From assembly GCF_037975245.1 (NCBI RefSeq), contig NC_092569.1, forward strand, positions 13,315,001 through 13,379,000: 64,000 nucleotides of DNA, given 5' to 3'. Both the position numbers and the translations under genes were made by a program. Below the pieces are notes generated by a model, which was given only the letters and a program-made list of their open reading frames with translations, ran no database searches and was not told the origin of the DNA. Below are positions 1 to 11,790 of the stretch, in pieces. The DNA is from Apostichopus japonicus (taxonomy: Eukaryota; Echinodermata; Holothuroidea; Aspidochirotida; Stichopodidae). Numbering within the stretch: the stretch's first letter is position 1; every line of letters begins with the position of its first letter.

Positions 1-430
1 CATTGATCTAGGTCAGCTCATGATTTAACCAGTTGAAACTACTGGAAAATGATAGATATCACTTCATATGCAAGGGATGGGCAATTCCAGTTATTTATAT
101 TGGGGGGTACCCCTGCCAGTAGACCCCCAAAATACCCATCCCCTCATTGACCTAGGTCAGCTCATGAGGTAACCAGTTGAAAACTACTGGAAAATGATTG
201 GCAGGACTCTATATGTAAGGGATGGACATTTCCAGTAATTTCTATTAGCGGGGTACCCCTGCCAGTAGACCCCCAAAATGCCCCTTCCCTCATTGACCTA
301 GGTGAGCTCATGATTTAACCAGTTGAAACTTACTGGAAAATGATAGGTATTACTTCAAATGTAAGGGATGGGCATTTCCAGTTATTTATATTGGTGGGCC
401 ACCACTGCCAGAGCCCCCCCCTTTTTTAAG
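1..430. repeat. ~145-bp tandem repeat inside the left transposon
   Basis: The phrase CATTGAYCTAGGTCAGCTCATGA starts at 1, 145 and 291, giving a period of 144-146 bp over three units. The same unit recurs near 63490-63710 in the right-hand element, which ties the two ends of the window to one element family. Confidence 0.85.
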
Positions 431-967
431 ATAGGTGGGCTAATTGTGTGACCAATTGAAAACTTCTGGAAAACAAACCAAATTTCAGGTCATAGGTCGT
501 AGATTAACGTTTTATGGTTTTTCACAAAGAAATGTCCCCATGCTGAAAGAAATTGGTTTGGCAACAAAAATCACAAACAGTGAATCATTCACCAGATTAA
601 CATATTTTTCCTTGACACCTGGAAACAGGCTGGTGCCACTGGCATGGACCACATGTTTCAATCAGACAATCACCTTGGCATTAGTTAAGCTACGGTAACT
701 TGAACGGACCACTTCAGAACAGCTCCTCTGGGCTCCCGGTCTATTGGGATCATTATGAACATGATTAACATGATTATTAAGCTTTGAAAAATAATTTGGT
801 ATTATGCTGTGCAAAGCTAATAATTATTTGGTAAAGCTGCTATTCCTGGCTTATAATTTGAGGGACCTAGATTTAAATGTATACCTATGTATGTTTATGA
901 TAATGTGAGTTATCATGTGCTATATCTGTATCTGTGCTTACACGTATATCATATTTTTTGTTCACAG

Positions 968-1027
968 GTCAATAATGGTGCACATTTTTGGCTTCCTGAA
1001 GACAAGTGGGAGGCCATTTGTAGTTAA
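968..1027 (+). CDS. Candidate last exon of a gene carried by the left transposon
   Basis: A good acceptor (TTTTTTGTTCACAG) precedes an open stretch reading VNNGAHFWLPEDKWEAICS and a stop. An AATAAA polyadenylation signal lies 167 bp further on at 1194-1199. I do not recognise the product. Upstream exons would lie outside the window or in the unassigned 440-960 stretch, where an 84-codon open frame at 444-698 has no recognisable motif. Confidence 0.35.
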   Translation, partial: VNNGAHFWLPEDKWEAICS

Positions 1028-1339
1028 GAGAAACACTCTTTGTTCGTGAAGACTTAAGTGGTGTCGATTTGGGGTACCACTTTAAAACGAAAGTCGTGAG
1101 GAACTCTTGCCCAAGATTCAACTTTGCATTATTGTGCAGTACTATACTTTTGTGATTCATGTTTGATCCATTAACTTGTCTTAACTTTGTTGGAATAAAA
1201 TGATATTTTCAGATTTTTGTTGACAGTGATTTTTTCTCCATCTGTCGAAAGTCAGCTTTTGTAGACATCAGAAGTTTTATCAGAAATAAATATTGCCAAC
1301 GTACACATTATTTGTGTTTCTTCTGCTCTCTTTTCTTTC

Positions 1340-1732
1340 AGTGATTCTAGTCAGTGAAACTAGTCGGGTTTAATTCTTTCAGTGATTCTAGTCAGTGCAA
1401 CCAGTCAGTCGATACCGACTAAGAAAGGTTAGTCGGGAGAGGCACCATCCTGACTAATGTAAAACCTGCTATAAACTAGTCGGTGGCTCATATAAATTAG
1501 TCGGTAAAGACCGACTAATGTCACCAACTAATGTAACTGTCTAATATACATTTACCGACTAAGATATTGTTGATCGACTAAGCTGACGGACTAAGATGAT
1601 CGACTAAGAAATTCAACTCACTAAGGAATAAATTAGTCGGTTTAGCAACTGACTAAGGCTATGTTAGTCGGTAGAGGCACCAGATGGACTAACGTTATGT
1701 TAGTGTGCATGGACCAATTTAAGTTTTCAGTG
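1340..1732. repeat. Subterminal TTAGTCGG repeat array of the left transposon
   Basis: More than a dozen copies, in both orientations, of short words around TTAGTCGG / CCGACTAA / GACTAATG. Dense short subterminal repeats in both orientations are characteristic of CACTA-type ends, where transposase binds. Confidence 0.75.
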
Positions 1733-1734
1733 TA

Positions 1735-3060
1735 GCATATCATTAATTACACTTCAATTCAAATGAGAAAGAAAAAGTAGAACAGTCAGTTTTGAACATA
1801 TTCAATGTGCTAGTTGCAGCTGATTAATACTAACATTCAAAACGTGTTTACACGATTACCAATTAAGTCATTTGGTGTTAAAAGGTAACAGATTGACTTA
1901 CTTTCAACAATCATCACCTTATGATGTGTAAATCTCGCCATTTTGTTTGAAAATTTCGTATAGTAGCTGCTCTTGATTAGGATTGATTTTAGCTATTTAA
2001 ATCTGTTGTAATTGTTGCTATCAAATGAGTGAAAGCGATTTGTGTATTCTTACTTAGAGTAAACTAAGGTGAAAGTTTGAAAAAAATTAATGAATAATTG
2101 TGATTTCAAACAAAATCGTTGTTGCGGTATTGAATAATTCTTAGGGAAAGAGGTTTTGCTTGCACTGTAAGATTATGTCAACATCGAGAGAATGTAGAAA
2201 GGTTTAGATCGTAGTGACACTATGACGTTAGATAATCCATCATTACAAAATGAAAGCTACCAGACACAGCACCACGTCACGTCAAAACTGCGTCATTTCA
2301 TACTTCATGTCATTTAGACCACACCACACCATATGAAATCACTCTCTTCGACGCTGCATACACACCACACCACATCAAATATCACAACTTACCACTAAGT
2401 TGCACCAAGTCACCTACCATTCCACCTCCTTTCATGACATACCATATCACATACCACATTACACCAAGCCACACCACATACCAAATCACATCACATCGTA
2501 TCACGTTACTTCGTATCACGTCACGTACCACACTACATCACACCACATGCCACCACGTCACGTCACATCACGTCACGTCATATCACATTACATCTCGTGC
2601 CTTTTCAAAATGGTATGATAGACCTGACGTCACACAAAATGACTTGAAATTTCACCTGACTTGCAAAAGTTTAACGTTTGACCTATGGCAGTTGCAACGC
2701 GTAACATATGCATTAGTAAACAGATGTAACTTAAAATTTTATTTCTTTTGTTTATTGATCGTTATCAAAACATAATTCCGCAGTTACCAGATTAATTATG
2801 GATTTACCTCGGCATGAACTAATTCGCATATATTAAACTAGATTGTAAATGCAGTTGCTGCCGTCTTAAGATTATTGCTTGCATCATTGAAAATAAAACG
2901 AAACAGAACTACATAATTTCAATACAGAGGGACATTTTAATATTATGCAGGGTGATTCAAATTACGTTATAGTACAAAAGCAACAACGGATACCAAACCT
3001 GTGCCATTACAGAGACAGGATTATCCTAGTCTAACGTCATTTATCTGATATTAACTTTAC
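1735..3060. other. EGF-TM1 intron, broken by the left transposon
   Basis: Positions 1735-2215 match the intron 5' of type B exons, so a further B exon is expected left of the transposon. Positions 2270-2610 are a degenerate CAC/CATCAC/CGTCAC repeat. A perfect TGACGTCA palindrome is at 2625-2632. The remainder matches the 3' flank of other type A exons. No exon is seen here. Confidence 0.6.
2270..2610. repeat. Degenerate CACGTCA/CATACCAC repeat in the A cassette
   Basis: Low-complexity C/A-rich DNA built from words such as ACCACACCACAT, CACGTCACGTCAC and CATATCACATACCAC. Equivalent blocks lie 3' of other A exons (8640-9180, 24240-24640, 39990-40270, 45540-46020), so it belongs to the duplicated A-exon cassette. 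Confidence 0.8.
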
Positions 3061-3177
3061 CTGGATCCGTGCAGTTCTTCCCAGTGAATCCAGTTGCACA
3101 ATCACATGAATAGTCCTCCGTCATTTCGTCATTCATACATGTGCCTCCATTCAAACACGGGTTGGGGACACAAGGAT
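3061..3177 (-). CDS. EGF-TM1 EGF exon, type A
   Basis: 117 bp, donor GTAAAG at 3055-3060, acceptor CAG at 3178-3180, phase 1 at both ends; the first codon GAT is completed by the G of the preceding exon. It encodes one EGF domain with six cysteines, spacing C-x4-C-x5-C-x10-C-x-C-x8-C, beginning [14 protein letters not shown]. The C2-xxxx-T-C3 word (CLNGGTC) fits the O-fucose consensus. It lacks the Asp/Asn-rich lead of calcium-binding EGF domains. Last recognisable exon of this gene inside the window. Confidence 0.88.
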
Positions 3178-3339
3178 CTGTCATGGAGAAAAACATCGAA
3201 AGAAACTAAGCTTTGAAATATTATTGATACGATTACAATAGAATAGTAGATTAGACGTAGCATATATAACAGTGGCTGTACATAAAGCCCCGGATGAAGC
3301 ACACAAAGATAAAAGAAAAAAAACTTAAAATATAGATAT

Positions 3340-3350
3340 AAATATATATA

Positions 3351-3406
<56 letters not shown>

Positions 3407-3426
3407 TCAATATATCTATCTATCTT

Positions 3427-3495
<69 letters not shown>

Positions 3496-3566
3496 ATCTA
3501 TCTTTGTATATATATATATATGTGTATATATATATATATATATATAAAGATAGATATATATATAGT
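3340..3566. repeat. (TA)n / TATC microsatellite
   Basis: Nearly continuous TA dinucleotides interrupted by TATCTATCTATCTTTG and TGTATA. It marks the 5' limit of the A cassette on the minus strand. Confidence 0.95.
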
Positions 3567-3597
3567 AAATCAATAAAGAATAACACACCAGAAAAGT

Positions 3598-3627
3598 TCC
3601 ACTCCACGACCGGTTTCGTCCTTTTGG

Positions 3628-3630
<3 letters not shown>
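3598..3630 (-). ncRNA. Half of a hammerhead ribozyme (Penelope-like relic)
   Basis: On the minus strand the sequence GTCCCAAAAGGACGAAACCGG forms a stem-loop (GTCC/GGAC) followed by the invariant GAAA and the start of stem III. This is the 3' half of a hammerhead core as found in the pseudo-LTRs of Penelope-like elements. The CTGATGA half that should precede it is replaced by TA repeats, so the ribozyme is broken. A B-box-like word, GGTTCGAATCTCGG, lies nearby at about 3725-3742 on the same strand. Confidence 0.55.
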
Positions 3631-3675
<45 letters not shown>

Positions 3676-4473
3676 ATCGTTATGAGTTGGAAAATCAAGA
3701 ACAGTGAAGAAACTTACAGCCTCCACCGAGATTCGAACCCGGGTCTATAAAAATGTAGTGTTTCATGAAAATCCTCAGCATTGCTTAACATATATATTGT
3801 AAGGTTTTAAACAGTTGAAAGCGTTACTGAACCAGAAGCAAGCTTTGATTGTTATGTGATTGGGGAATATGTCCAACAAGGAACAATTGCGATGATGACA
3901 ACATTTGTATCACCAGAGGTTTTGGCATAGAAGGGAAAAGGAACGATGGGGTTGAATGGGATTCGAGATATAAGTATGAAAAGAGGCTAATAAAAAGAAA
4001 TTCTGTAACACATGGTCATATGGTCTTACTTGTCTTATTTGGTCTTATTTATACCATTCACCTTTATCATCAATATTATTTGTAGAATATATAAATATTC
4101 TTATTCAAAATACCATGTACGAAACCTCGTCCATCTTTCTGTTATGCGTTAACACCCTTGGAAACTCTTTCTGCCGGAAAACGAATTATTGACATGTCGT
4201 TTCCGTAACAATACACATAACACTGGCTTTGGCTGTCACACATCCCTCTGTCAACCTCTGTCACCCTCCGGAATTAATAATGAGTAAAGTTAGTCACTAA
4301 TAAGAATATAAGCATTTACAATGCATACTGTTCATTTAATAGATGGAGAATAGACCCCGTTTCTCTCCTAATCAAATATATTTCCATACTCTGTTATTAT
4401 CGCTTTGCATTCCCATATAATCCTTTTGGAGTTCCAAGACATAATAGAACAGTTATATAGTTATTTATCTTAC

Positions 4474-4584
4474 CTTTGGTACATCTTGGTTCAAGGAAGC
4501 CAATAGGACAGGTACAGATGAACATGTCGGATGATTCAAAGCAGACACCATTGTTTAAACAGGGCGCGGATTCGCAAGGGGAAC
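4474..4584 (-). CDS. EGF-TM1 EGF exon, type B
   Basis: 111 bp, donor GTAAGA, acceptor GGGAG; phase 1 in and out. Six cysteines, C-x4-C-x5-C-x8-C-x-C-x8-C, with the core CLNNGVC and the end PRCTKG. The C1-x-S-x-A-C2 word (CESAPC) fits the O-glucose consensus; the O-fucose Ser/Thr before C3 is absent in B modules. Most like the B exon at 39700 of EGF-TM3. Confidence 0.88.
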
Positions 4585-4833
4585 CTCCCGAAGAAACAAG
4601 AAACAAACAAGCACAAGTAAGACAGTAATTAACTGATATAAATATAACATTTGGTAAAGTGAGGATGTGACTGAACAGTAAAATCCCATAGCAGATCATT
4701 AATTACACTTCAATTCAAATGATAAAGAAACAAGTTGAACAGTCAGTTTTAAACATATTCAATATGCTTGGGGCATTTGATTTAAACTTAAATTCAAAAC
4801 GTGTCTACAAGATTACCAATTAAGTCATTAAAT

Positions 4834-4870
4834 CATTCAAACACGGGTTGGGGATCACACGGATCTGTCT
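4834..4870 (-). pseudogene. Fossil of a type A EGF exon
   Basis: The words TTCAAACACGGGTTGGGGATCACACGGATCTGTCTAGAGAGAAATATCG match the 5' end of A exons and their acceptor flank, but one inserted base shifts the frame and the rest of the exon is gone. It lies between the C exon at 5576 and the B exon at 4474, where EGF-TM3 has an intact A exon (40717). Confidence 0.7.
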
Positions 4871-5007
4871 AGAGAGAAATATCGAAAGGAACTCAGCTTT
4901 GAAATATTATTGTAGAAAAGAGTAGACGCGAAATAATTTGTGATTCCTAAAGCCGGCTCTCGAAAGAGATACTTTGAAAGACTTTATGTAAATGAAACGG
5001 AGGTAAA

Positions 5008-5374
<367 letters not shown>

Positions 5375-5575
5375 TATTCACACAAATGTGTGTGTTGAAG
5401 GACAATTAAGAGATCTCCTGTTTCCAATTATTGAAACTCATGTTTCATGCTTTTAATCTTAACATGAATTTGGTTTTATGGTATTTAAAACATGATTGTT
5501 ATTATATCCTCCCCTTTGTATTTTTAGACCCGAGAACGTCATAGTATCACAATTACATTTCGGCTGAATACTTAC

Positions 5576-5692
5576 TTGACAAGCAAGTGACTCCGGTGAA
5601 CCCTGCAAGGCATGTACAAGTAAAACCCTGACTTGTGCTGTCACATGTCCCTCCGTTACTACATGGATTGGAGTCACATGGATCCGAGACAG
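5576..5692 (-). CDS. EGF-TM1 EGF exon, type C
   Basis: 117 bp, acceptor TTTTTTAG, donor A|GTAAGT, phase 1 both sides. Encodes [16 protein letters not shown] and four more residues blocks, spacing C-x4-C-x5-C-x8-C-x-C-x8-C. It carries both the O-glucose word CDSNPC and the O-fucose word CSNGGTC. The module ends in A rather than G, so the junction codon differs (Asn before an A exon, Thr before a D exon, Ser before a B exon). Confidence 0.88.
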
Positions 5693-6690
5693 CTAAAAAA
5701 TGAAGAACGAAATTCTGACGTTATTGCTTAAGCCGTTACCTCTTCTGTCCTTATGTTACAGTGATGCTATAATATTTGGGAATATTACCTGTTTCCTCCC
5801 ACCATCCTTTAATGTATTCCTACATATTCTTATCCTCTTTCTGTGGCAGCATATCCTACCTAAATTAATCTTAGCTTGTCTAGTTTGAGTCACATAAGCA
5901 CATGTAAATGTGTATAAATGGTTTAATACTGTAATCAGTAAAGTGTGAACCTTGCTTGAAAAGGGCGAAACAGTAAGTTGTCGTCATCGATTTCGGCAAT
6001 AAATGTTGCAATGACCTAATAGAAAACTTAACATGAATGCTTTTATAACCAGACTGCAGATTGTTTTGGTCTTGTTCACCCATAACGTTTATAGACTACA
6101 AGATGTTCACACAGATGTTCACGAGTAGGATGCTCCATAAACCTACTTGCCGTCTCCCACACCCGATCTCCCACAATACATTGAAAAATAATACAACTTG
6201 TTAAAGTATTACTTAGCGCTCATTCCATGTTAGTATATCGGCCGTGAGATGTGCTTATTTTCGTATGTTAAGGTGATTAAATCATGATGGTAAATTGCTA
6301 GAAAAATTCAATTAGCTAAGTTATTACATAATTGAATTGAATGCAAATTTCACCAGCATGCTTAGATTATGTCCCTCTTTAACATATCGAAAAGAAATTT
6401 TACCCTGGAATATTCTTTTAAATTTAAACGTAAGTGACATAGAGAGAAGCCACTGCTCCTACCCAACCCACTCCTCCTCCCTCCTAGTAAACCTTAAAAT
6501 ACAACCTACATATTCAAGCATAACATACAAATTGTCTTTTAATATGCCGGCTATTTTACTTTATTTCTGTCTAATTTATGAAAAAGCAACTCAAAACATG
6601 GCAGCATTAGGAAAGGCACTCAAGTCACATTCGGTAGGCATGAGCGATAAATAATTTGATAAACCATTGATTATTGCAGTACATACATAC
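5693..6690. other. Intron between D and C exons of EGF-TM1
   Basis: Sequence conserved with 41534-42420 in EGF-TM3, which argues that the D-C pair was copied as a block. Apparent open frames here are short and have no EGF pattern. Nothing else is recognised. Confidence 0.6.
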
Positions 6691-6810
6691 CATTATCTGA
6701 ACACGTACTTCCAGTGTACCCTGTAGTACACATGCACATAGGCTGAATTGTGCTGTCACATGTCCCGCCGTTCTCGCATGGATTTGGAATGCATGGATCA
6801 GACATCACAG
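6691..6810 (-). CDS. EGF-TM1 EGF exon, type D
   Basis: 120 bp, acceptor GTTCTAG, donor G|GTATGT, phase 1 in and out. Begins VMSDPCIPNPCENGGTC; spacing C-x4-C-x5-C-x7-C-x-C-x8-C and end CSDNG. CENGGTC fits the O-fucose consensus; the O-glucose serine is absent (CIPNPC). Confidence 0.88.
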
Positions 6811-7631
6811 CTAGAACGAAGTTATGATTAAAACGTTTTTACTTCAGTGATTATGTCGGCCGTGAGATTAGCTAATTGTCTGCATGTTAAGGTGATTAAT
6901 ACATAGTAAATTTGTAACAAAATCCAATTAAGTATATTATATGCATTTTGGAAAACTGGAAAACATTTTCCCTAACCTCCTTCTTTTCTTTACTCAATCA
7001 TATTCCGGGTGAAAATTTCATAATACTAATTCATCACGGAAGGACTTATAGATCAGACCCGGAATAAGATTGACATAAAAATGAATAGTTCAGTTAGTCA
7101 GGTAATCACGATCTTATTTTAATGCATTGGCCGGTAACTGCCAATTATTGTTGACCGCTGTTCCCAGATCATGAAGATCAACACCATGTACAACATTGAT
7201 TCAATTCAGGTTGATTTATATAATTGCATGTATAAATTTAACATGATTTGAACTGGGTTTAATCGACGCATGCACCAATTTAACCCAAAACGTTTATTTT
7301 TTATGTGTGTCGGTGTTCAAGGACAATTAAGAGATCTCATATATCCAATTATTCAAGCTCATGTTTCATGCTTGTAACATTATTTTTGTTCAGCATTTAT
7401 AAAGCGCAGGGCTGACAATCATTATCGAAAACTTTATATCGTGATAATCAATGATGCCACACTTACCGCCCCACCCAATTAATTTGTAACAAATCAAAGC
7501 ATGGGTTAAAAGCAATACTTTAACAAGACTTTTATGGTATTATAACATGATTGTTCTTATGTCCTCCACTTTGTATTTTTTAGATCCGAGAACGTCATAG
7601 TATCACGATCACATTTCGGCTGAATACTTAC
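6811..7631. other. Intron between C and D exons of EGF-TM1
   Basis: Conserved with 42541-43363 and 43894-44726 in EGF-TM3. Apart from this shared block nothing is recognised. Confidence 0.6.
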
Positions 7632-7748
7632 TCTCTGAGCAAGTGACTCCAGTGAACCCTGCAGGGCATGTACAAGTAAAACCCTGGCTTGTGCTGTCAC
7701 ACGTCCCTCCGTTACTGCATGGATTGGAGTCACATGGATCCGACACAG
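7632..7748 (-). CDS. EGF-TM1 EGF exon, type C
   Basis: 117 bp, acceptor TTTTATAG, donor A|GTAAGT. Same C pattern as 5576-5692 ([14 protein letters not shown] start) but ending TCSE, like the C exon at 44727. It differs from the other TM1 C copy at several third positions and in the last two codons, so the copies are not a very recent duplication. Confidence 0.88.
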
Positions 7749-9634
7749 CTATAAAATGATGAACGAAATTCTGACGTTATTGCTTAAGCCGTCACCTCTT
7801 CTGTCATTTTGTTACAGTTCTGCTATAATATTTGGGAATAATACCTGTTTCCTCCGACCATCCTTTATCATATTCCTACTTATTCTTATCCTCTTTCCGT
7901 GGCAGCTTATCCTACCTAAAGTAATCTTAGCTTGTCTAGTTTGAGTCACATAAGCACATGTACATGTGTATAAATGGTTTAATACTGTAATCAGTAAAGT
8001 GTGAACCTTGCTTGAAAAGGGCGAAACAAAAAGTTGTCGTCATCGATTTCGGCAATAAATGTTGCAATGAACTAATAGCAAACTTAACATGAATGGTCTT
8101 TATAACCAGACTGTGGATTGTTTTGTCTTGTTCAACCATAACTTTTATAGACAACAAGGTATTCTCCATAAACCTGTTTGCTTTCTCACACATCCGATCT
8201 TTAACAATACATTGGAAACTTTAAAAACTTGTTGAAGTAGTACTTGGCGCTCATTCCATGTTAGTAATCACATCGGCCGTGAGATGTGCTTATTTTTGTA
8301 TGTTAAGGTGATTACATCATAGTACATTTCTAACAAAAATCCAATTAGGTAAGTTATATGCACTTTGGAAATCTTGAAAATTTACCTACACACCTACTTT
8401 TCTTAATCATATTCCAGGTCAAAATTTCATTATACTAATTCATCACGAAGAACTTACAGATCAGACCGGAATTAAATAGACATATTAATGAAAAGTTCAA
8501 ATAACGATTATATTTTACTACATTGGCCGGTAACTGCCAAATATTCTAGGCCGTCTTTACCAGATCAGGAAGATCAAAGATATGTACAACATTGACTCAA
8601 TGATGGTTGATTAGTTGAAGTTCTTCCTCTATCATATCCATACTGCAGTACATCGTATACCACACCGCACACCACTACGTGACGTCACATTGCGTTATCT
8701 ATAATACCACTCCGCATAATGTCATCCAGATCACACCTTATAGCATCACTCTATTCAACGCTGCATACCACAACATCAGATATCACACCTTACCACACAG
8801 TTGCACCACGTCACCTACCATACTACCGCGTACCATCCACATACCACAGCATCTACCACAACACATTACCACTGAGTTGCACCACGTCATCAACCATACC
8901 ACCTCGTATCATTCACATACCAAATCATCTACCACATCATATCACATACCACGACACATTACATATCAAACCTTACCACAGAATTGCACCACGTCACCTA
9001 CCATATCATCCACATACGGTACCACATCACATAACATACCATATCACATACCACACCACATCACATCACATCACATCACACCAAGCCACACCAAGCCACA
9101 CCACATATCACATCATATAGAATAGTTCACGTACCACATAACACTACACCACAATACAAGCCACCACGTCACGTGATATCACATTACATCCCATACCTTC
9201 CCATTATCACATGATAGACCTGACGATTTACAAAATGACTTGAAATTTCACCTGATTTGTAAAAGATTATCGTTTGACTTGTTGCCATAGCAACGCATAA
9301 CATCTGTACAAATGTACCCCAAAATGTTATTCTTTTTGTTTATTAATAGTTATCAAAAAATAAATACACAGTTAGCAGATTAATTATGAATTTACCTCGG
9401 CATGAACTAATTCGTACATATTAAGGTAGATTGAAATTGTAGTTGCTGAGGTCGTATGATTATTGATTGCATCATTTAAGATGAAACGAAAGAGAAAGAG
9501 AAGAACGATTTTAATATGATGCAGGGTGATGCAAATTACGTCATGGTACAAAACTAACTACGGATACCAAACCTGTGCTGTTACAGAGACAGGATTATCC
9601 TAGTCTAACCTCATTTATCTGATATTAACTTTAC
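7749..9634. other. Intron between A and C exons of EGF-TM1
   Basis: Positions 7749-8600 repeat the C-cassette flank (as at 5693-6100 and 44838-45420). Positions 8640-9180 are the CACGTCA/CATACCAC repeat, and 9185-9634 are the A-exon 3' flank. At 9222 the usual TGACGTCA is mutated to TGACGATT. No exon is seen. Confidence 0.6.
8640..9180. repeat. Degenerate CACGTCA/CATACCAC repeat in the A cassette
   Basis: About 540 bp of C/A-rich repeats; near 8676 it contains ACGTGACGTCAC. Near-identical to the block at 45540-46020, both lying 3' of an A exon whose EGF begins DLCVSNPC, so the two cassettes are sisters. Confidence 0.85.
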
Positions 9635-9751
9635 CTGGATCCGTGCAGTTCTTCCCAGTGAATCCAGTTGTACAATCACATGAATAGTCCTCCGTTATTC
9701 CGTCATTCATACATGTGCCTCCATTCATACACGGGTTGGAAACGCACAAAT
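9635..9751 (-). CDS. EGF-TM1 EGF exon, type A (DLCVSNPC subtype)
   Basis: 117 bp, donor GTAAAG, acceptor GACAG. Starts [14 protein letters not shown], with [10 protein letters not shown] in the middle. Unlike the DPCVPNPC subtype it keeps the O-glucose serine (CVSNPC). The same subtype is at 51575, second EGF of EGF-TM3, so position and sequence agree between the paralogs. Confidence 0.88.
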
Positions 9752-10916
9752 CTGTCATCGAGAGGAATATCGATAAGATATAACCCTTGAAATATTATTG
9801 ATACGATTACAGTAGAATAGAGAAGTCATATCATATATAACACTGATAAGTGCGGACTGTATGTAAAATCCTGAATGAATTAGATTACAGCAAACTGTTC
9901 CTGTTGATATAAAATATGAATGGCCAACATACTAATAATACAACAAAATATTGTGTGTGATTTGGACGAGACGTTACCTCATGTATGCCGTAGCCGCATA
10001 TTTGGTGGGGGGGGGAGGTGGGGGGGTGGAGTGATTGCAAAATGCTACATAGGAAAAACGTTAAAAGGATACTTTTAAGAATCAGTTGAAGAATTGATCA
10101 TTTTTGTGAGAATGAAGTACATTTGGAGAAAGGTGATACTGTTGGGGATTAAGGTATCACAACGATCAGTTCTGAAGGAGATGATTTACGTGGACAGGGT
10201 GCAGAATCAGGTTTGACATGTCTCCAACATCAAATAATAATCGGACGTTTAACTGGTAAGCTATAGTACAGTAACGTTTGTGGTTCTATTCCCTAATACT
10301 GAAGCATGCCTGGACCCAATGCGTTGTCGACCCAATTCTAGCAGTAAGGGGGTTCGGAAGGACCTATTTTGTAAAAAAAGTACATTTTTCCTGGAGGGGG
10401 GGGGGTGGCAAACAAATATAAGGTGTATTTAATCCCCCCCGTTCCTAAGTCACAGTTGTAACCTGCAAAAGTTTAAATTTGAGATTTCTATTTCAGTATT
10501 TATGTCGAATACTCAACATAAAAAGATCAACTTTTCTTGCAATTAAGAGTTAAGGTGGTACGTAGTAAGGTATAGTGTATATTGGCAATTGAGGCCGTAA
10601 CGAAACTTCCACATCAAGTGTTGAAAAATTCCATGTTTCAGCTTGATTGCCTGGCACTCTGCTATTTCTTTAAATTTATCTCTAGATTCAAAAGGGAGGT
10701 GACAGAAACATACTTCGTTCCATCACATTTCACAGTGGGATAGGGTGGGGGCAACTACCAACCTATTTGTCCCCCGTTCGTACGTCTATTTTATTGCTTT
10801 AGGCTACGAACATGGTTGTGACGTCACGGATTCACTTTGTCCCGACTGCCCAATTTATTTCAATGGATGGTATCACGGTAACAATATTTTAGACCATTTA
10901 CTTCAACATAAATTTT

Positions 10917-10965
<49 letters not shown>

Positions 10966-11790
10966 ATATATATATATATATCATTGAAATCGTCGCAGAT
11001 AGTTTTCTACAGAGCATTTCTATATAGTGTGTTGGCCACCTATGTTGATATGGCCGCAAAGTAAATACAGGTTTAACAAACATGTTCGTAACGTTTAAAA
11101 TGTGGGGGGGGGGGGGGCTAAAGGTTATTTTCAAATGTCATTCTCTCAAAAATTGTAATTCAAATGAGTATATGCTTGATTTGGTGCATTTTCGGGTTAT
11201 TTCCGATTAATGTTAAAAACATCTGGACCATTCTGTTAAAGTACGATCAACTGCCCATCACGAGTTAGAATGCTCGTTATTCTAGTTTCTCTTGATATTG
11301 TATATGTTATACAAAAGAGAGGTACAACATTCGTTTCCGGTTGTCGTTTACAGCAAGGTCTCTCAGTACACTACACGCGTTCGCGATTATTGCAAAAAGC
11401 CAACACAGAGCAACTCGCGTTTCGGGAATTAAACGTGTGACGTATGGCAATCCGAGACTGTGAGTTGCTTTCCGCATAGCCTGTACTTGGAAATCGTCCG
11501 GAATTGATAATGAGTAATGTTAGCCATTGATAAGAATTTAGGCATATGCAAGTTCGTTAAGATTAAGTTTGTCTTGGATACTGCTTTGACCTTGACTTTT
11601 TGTATCCAAGCTCGTCGGTCTTAAGCATCGGAGAAGTTTGTAGCTGGTTATTTTAATAGAGGGAGAATAAACCCTGTTTCTATCCTAAACAAATATATTT
11701 TCATACTCTGTTATTATCGCTCTACATCCCCATATATCCCTTTTGGGTTTCAGAGACATAATAGAACAGTTATATAGTTATTTATCTTAC
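9752..11790. other. Intron between B and A exons of EGF-TM1
   Basis: From about 9955 on this matches 52920-54960 in EGF-TM3. It holds G-runs at 10008-10030, 10396-10407 and 11103-11117 and a (TA)n tract at 10921-10980. EGF-TM3 has an extra ~1-kb repeat here at 51868-52896. No exon is seen. Confidence 0.6.
10918..10980. repeat. (TA)n microsatellite
   Basis: About 60 bp of TA dinucleotides with one GTATAA interruption. Equivalent to the tract at 54052-54111 in EGF-TM3. Confidence 0.95.

Larger units (their letters stand above)
1..1732 (+). mobile_element. Right-hand part of a CACTG-ended DNA transposon, cut by window start
   Basis: The element ends at 1732 with CAGTG followed by TA (1733-1734). 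The flank after it (1735 on) matches the intron sequence next to type B exons, for example near 4695, where the uninterrupted form reads CCATAGCAGATCATTAATTAC. The insertion therefore lies after CCATA and has duplicated TA. Positions 1340-1730 are packed with TTAGTCGG/CCGACTAA motifs, a typical subterminal array. Positions 1-430 hold about three tandem copies of a ~145-bp unit starting CATTGACCTAGG, and 725-840 repeat sequence seen again at 63899-64000. CACTG ends with short target duplications suggest the CACTA/CMC superfamily; no transposase is seen in this part. Confidence 0.7.
3178..4473. other. EGF-TM1 intron: TA repeats, Penelope-like relic, decayed C exon
   Basis: The A-cassette flank runs to about 3325 and stops at TA/TATC microsatellites (3340-3560). 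A hammerhead/Penelope-like relic follows (about 3575-3760). Positions 3760-4000 match 37310-37950, and 4020-4260 match 39270-39500, both in EGF-TM3. Around 4205-4245 the words CTGGCTTTGGCTGTCACACATCC are a decayed piece of a type C exon. No intact exon is present. Confidence 0.6.

Noticed and set aside
2400-2775. His/Thr/Ser-rich open frames on the plus strand (also at 8679, 24218, 45527)
   Set aside because: Products of the CAC/CATCAC repeat; frames are not kept between the paralogous blocks.
3325-3707. Open frames rich in Tyr-Ile across the TA tracts (also at 20.0, 25.4, 27.0 and 41.0 kb)
   Set aside because: They are translations of (TA)n repeats; no start context, homology or exon structure.
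3715-3750. tRNA-like word GGTTCGAATCTCGG on the minus strand
   Set aside because: Only the T-loop/B-box part is present; no acceptor stem, D arm or anticodon arm can be folded around it.
5459-5677. Minus-strand frame starting MTPIHVVTEG over a C exon
   Set aside because: Wrong frame: the six-cysteine EGF pattern and both splice sites fit the frame of exon 5576-5692.
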